Shown here: in pieces, positions 61,630 to 64,000 of the stretch
Position numbering within the stretch: the first letter of the stretch is position 1
Layout: each line of letters begins with the position of its first letter
From: an uncultured bacterium
GTDB lineage: Bacteria; Calescibacteriota; Calescibacteriia; Calescibacteriales; Calescibacteriaceae
Reading direction: 5' to 3'
DNA: 64,000 bases
NCBI GenBank assembly: GCA_938036315.1
Contig: CALHPK010000006.1
Span: forward strand, 62,001-126,000
The notes under the pieces: generated by a model
Databases searched by the model: none
Seen by the model: only the letters and a program-made list of their open reading frames with translations
Told to the model about the DNA's origin: nothing
Made by a program: the position numbers and the translations under genes

Positions 61630-61941
61630 ACTTTAACCCTCCTCAGATATAGTTCAACCATTACTTATTTAAGTAATCTTCTGTGTTTTCTTTTTTAGAT
61701 TTTTCTGAAATATTTTTTGACTTATGTTTGAGGAAAAAGTTCCATTTCAAAGGACACAGAAAAGATAATTTTTTCAAAGCTTTTCAGGATTTCCTCATCC
61801 TAATCCTAAGCCTGAAGTAAAGTGAAAAACTAAACATAAACAAACAAATGGGTCACGATGGAATGGTAAGGGGGCATATTAATGAGGTAATCAATTTTTT
61901 AATCAAGAAAAAATCTTCTTAGATTTCTTAAATTAAATTAT
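61630..61941. other. Non-coding spacer of 312 bp
   Basis: Divergent spacer between rpoA and the lipoprotein gene, expected to hold the rpoA promoter. Only a 24-residue open frame (61848-61922) without a ribosome site is present, which I do not call. No RNA motif was recognised. Confidence 0.4.
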
Positions 61942-63645
61942 ATGAAAGTCAAGGATTCTTCAACTATCAGAAGGATATTACGATGGTTATTGTACTTTTC
62001 CCTCCTTTTAATTTTGCAGTGCAAAAAGCCGGATAAGAAGGTGGATGATTTTTCGTGGGGACTTGCTAATAGGGATCCCGCTATCATGGAGGGGATAGGA
62101 TATATTGAGAAGGAAGATATAAGAAGAGCAAAGGAGTTCTTTGATGAGCTTGGTCAAAAGAACCCGAACCATTGTGGCTATCTTGTGGGATTCCCACTTG
62201 CTCAGATTCAGGATTATCTTGCTAAAATAAGTTCTATTATAAATTTTGTAGTGGGAGCCTACTCATCTGGTTCACCTTCAGCCCCTAAACATATTTCTGT
62301 TGAGCAAGTTGAAAACTGTGATCCAACTCTTGATAATATGTTGAGAGAGTTTATTTTTGAAATGCATAATAATACCGGAAAGGGAATTTCACTTTTTGAA
62401 AAAGCCATTGCTAATAAGTGTGAGATGGAGTTAAATTTCCCACTGAGGTTAAGTGTTGGACCGAACTTTTCTTTATATATAACTATGAATGGAAGGTTTG
62501 GAGAAGCAGAACTTCAGATAATGAATTTTATTGGGTATTGGATTTTGACACTTTCGGCAGCTATTCTGGCTCATGATTATTCAATAGATACGCTATCTAT
62601 ACTATCAAATATAAAGAACATAGACACTTCGAATATAGTAGGGCTCCTGAGATCTTTGGCATTTATCCTTCCAGGGTGTAGTAGAACCTTAGCTTTCCAC
62701 TCAAAGGATATGAACTATATTTTTAAAATTCCAGAATTTGTTGCAAGATCTATATCTGCTGGTAGAGCCTTTCTGAAAGCCCTTGAACAGAGAAGCGGAA
62801 GTGATGTTAACTACATTTTCAATTTTAAGGATAATTCAGGAGAAGGCAAAATAGGATACTTCCCAGAGGATACTACACCAGGGCTTTCCCTTGATGAAGT
62901 GACGGTAAATATAGGAGGGAGTACTTCTGTTGGCAATGTAAAAGCAAATATTAAAGCTCTAAAAATTAAAATTCCTTATATAATAACCACTGGATTTATA
63001 GAAGAGGGGGCAAAAGTTGTAGAAAAATTGGATAGTATAATTCAGAACAAAAAAGTGGGGTGTCCAGAAAATTGTATATCTATTGCTGAACTCAACTTCT
63101 TTCTGAGACCTTTGAATACTTCGAAGTTTGATGATTTTTTAAGACTCGATATTATGAGATATTTCAGCAATCCTAAGCCTCTGAGAGAACTTTTACCATA
63201 TTGGTTCCAAGACGAGGAAAGGAAATGGAAATTTGTTATAGAAGCAGAAGTTCCCCCGTCACGAAAAGATTTGACAAACTATCTTTTCAATTATGATGCA
63301 CCACATTTTGAGTATCCCAAGGAGATAACATTTTACGGAAAGTACTTTACAGGGTTTTCTATCCCGCCTGATTGTGTATCACTTGAGAATGTAAAAGAGG
63401 ATTGGGTACTTGCACCTTATATTCTTTTCCAAGATCCCACATTCTCGGGAGTATTTTGGGCTCGTATGAAAAATGTTATTATTGAGCTTTGTAACACTTA
63501 TGATTACGAGTATGAGGTTGAGGAATGGAAACCGACCAATGTTTATATGTTGAATAAAGCTATTGCGATTATAACTCAGAAAGCTGGTTCAATCATATCT
63601 CCTCTTACCGATCTTATCATTCAATCAGTAGAAGTGATTGAGTAG
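61942..63645 (+). CDS. Hypothetical large lipoprotein
   Basis: A 567-residue protein of no recognised family. The N-terminus is basic, then hydrophobic, and ends LLILQCKKPDK, a probable lipidation Cys with Gln before it, which is not a standard lipobox. A region near residues 30-60 (LANRDPAIMEGIGYIEKEDIRRAKEFFD) looks like one TPR-like helix pair. The rest has several Cys and hydrophobic helices, perhaps an exported ligand- or lipid-binding body. Confidence 0.7.
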   Translation: MKVKDSSTIRRILRWLLYFSLLLILQCKKPDKKVDDFSWGLANRDPAIMEGIGYIEKEDIRRAKEFFDELGQKNPNHCGYLVGFPLAQIQDYLAKISSIINFVVGAYSSGSPSAPKHISVEQVENCDPTLDNMLREFIFEMHNNTGKGISLFEKAIANKCEMELNFPLRLSVGPNFSLYITMNGRFGEAELQIMNFIGYWILTLSAAILAHDYSIDTLSILSNIKNIDTSNIVGLLRSLAFILPGCSRTLAFHSKDMNYIFKIPEFVARSISAGRAFLKALEQRSGSDVNYIFNFKDNSGEGKIGYFPEDTTPGLSLDEVTVNIGGSTSVGNVKANIKALKIKIPYIITTGFIEEGAKVVEKLDSIIQNKKVGCPENCISIAELNFFLRPLNTSKFDDFLRLDIMRYFSNPKPLRELLPYWFQDEERKWKFVIEAEVPPSRKDLTNYLFNYDAPHFEYPKEITFYGKYFTGFSIPPDCVSLENVKEDWVLAPYILFQDPTFSGVFWARMKNVIIELCNTYDYEYEVEEWKPTNVYMLNKAIAIITQKAGSIISPLTDLIIQSVEVIE

Positions 63646-63713
63646 TGCTAATTGAGAGTTAAATTTAGGTTGAATTTGGGTTGAGTATCCAGTTTAGATT
63701 GGAGTCCAAATTT

Positions 63714-64000
63714 TTATTGGTTAAATTTTTCTGATGTGATTATCTCAATAGCGAGAGGAGTTATTTTTTCTCCTTTAGTGATTGCGATTCCGCAGTCTAT
63801 TGGAAATCCTTTTTCCTTAAGTATGACTTCTACTGACTTTTCTCTGTCAACTTCAATAAGAAATGCAAAGTAATCAGGATGTATTGGTAACTCTCTTCCG
63901 ATTCTGTTTACTAAAGTAAGTAGCTTGACACACTCGGGTCTTCCAAAATCGAAAATCTCGCATAGGGCTGATCTTATAGTCCTTCCAGTATATATTACAT
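63714..64000 (-). CDS. pyrR: Bifunctional pyr-operon regulator / uracil phosphoribosyltransferase PyrR, C-terminal part
   Basis: The frame is open to the window edge and ends at TAA (63714-63716 on the complement). About 94 residues are visible. The PRPP-binding loop appears as IYTGRTIRSAL, then FDFGRP and NRIGRELPIHPDY, the PyrR signature. The tail of about 45 residues after PDYFAF continues beyond where many PyrR proteins end, with a strand-rich C-terminus. The N-terminal half is outside the window. Confidence 0.88.
   Translation of the reverse strand, partial: VIYTGRTIRSALCEIFDFGRPECVKLLTLVNRIGRELPIHPDYFAFLIEVDREKSVEVILKEKGFPIDCGIAITKGEKITPLAIEIITSEKFNQ

Noticed and set aside
61848-61922. 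24-residue open frame upstream of the large lipoprotein gene
   Set aside because: It has no ribosome site, family or conservation evidence, and such frames are expected by chance.

Overview
The window looks like the chromosome of a Gram-negative, AT-rich bacterium (roughly mid-30s percent G+C by eye). Outer-membrane biology is shown by lpxA, a type II secretin (gspD), a heptosyltransferase-like GT9, lipoproteins and small beta-barrels. Protein-coding genes use AGA/AGG arginine codons heavily and their products are rich in Lys and Glu. The two tRNAs are about 63% G+C, which hints at a moderate thermophile. The PilZ protein and the small beta-barrel resemble families common in deltaproteobacterial-type lineages, but I cannot place the organism from this window alone. 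There is no insertion sequence, prophage, CRISPR array or rRNA gene. The window is ordinary core genome, densely packed, with some convergent gene ends 0-6 bp apart or overlapping.

Layout. 1-3.0 kb: the 3' end of citrate synthase, a cytochrome P460/MarR pair behind a twin palindromic operator, and an MBL-fold hydrolase. 3.1-12.8 kb: lysA, gspD, a divergent RNase HII-like protein with a TlyA methyltransferase, cimA, an Rpn-type nuclease, ruvC and a His-rich barrel. 13.1-18.9 kb: a rearranged ribosomal cluster (infA-rpmJ-rpsM-rpsK-rpsD-rpsQ-rplN-rplX-rplE) running into argJ and a small FlgM-like ORF. 19.0-26.7 kb (minus): SDR, Kup, a peptide-binding lipoprotein, tRNA-Ser, dnaX, cdaA and a short phosphoglucose isomerase. 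26.8-31.3 kb (plus): aroC, a small outer-membrane barrel, a branched-chain amino-acid type binding protein and ATP sulfurylase. 31.3-36.1 kb (minus): a TetR - tandem-HAD fusion - GMC oxidoreductase - CcmB-like operon. 36.3-46.9 kb: rpsU and tRNA-Phe, then a minus-strand run from nuoB to a TPR protein (nuoB, cbiC, lpxA, HIBADH, nadK, GT9, YrdC-like, mfd, TPR). 47.0-57 kb: mixed housekeeping genes (Fe-ADH, PilZ, flavin reductase, def, dtd, eIF2B-like, frdB/sdhB, GH31, acyl-CoA synthetase). 57-61.6 kb (minus): rpoA-rplQ-dagK-pssA-leuA. 61.9-64 kb: a large lipoprotein and the 3' part of pyrR running off the edge.

How the genes fit together. Biosynthesis is well covered: branched-chain amino acids through citramalate (cimA) and leuA, plus lysine (lysA), arginine (argJ) and aromatics (aroC). 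Energy genes are present only as scattered single subunits: nuoB, the iron-sulfur subunit of succinate dehydrogenase/fumarate reductase, and citrate synthase. Complexes that are normally clustered are therefore dispersed here, as the broken ribosomal operons also show.

The clearest non-textbook signals are four. (1) The P460-MarR unit has a duplicated operator. (2) The S10/spc/alpha ribosomal operons have been reshuffled. (3) Many unrelated two- or three-copy tandem duplications of 10-31 bp sit at gene ends and in spacers. (4) There is a three-part protein with two HAD phosphatase domains. I did not find a convincing wholly new multi-gene system.
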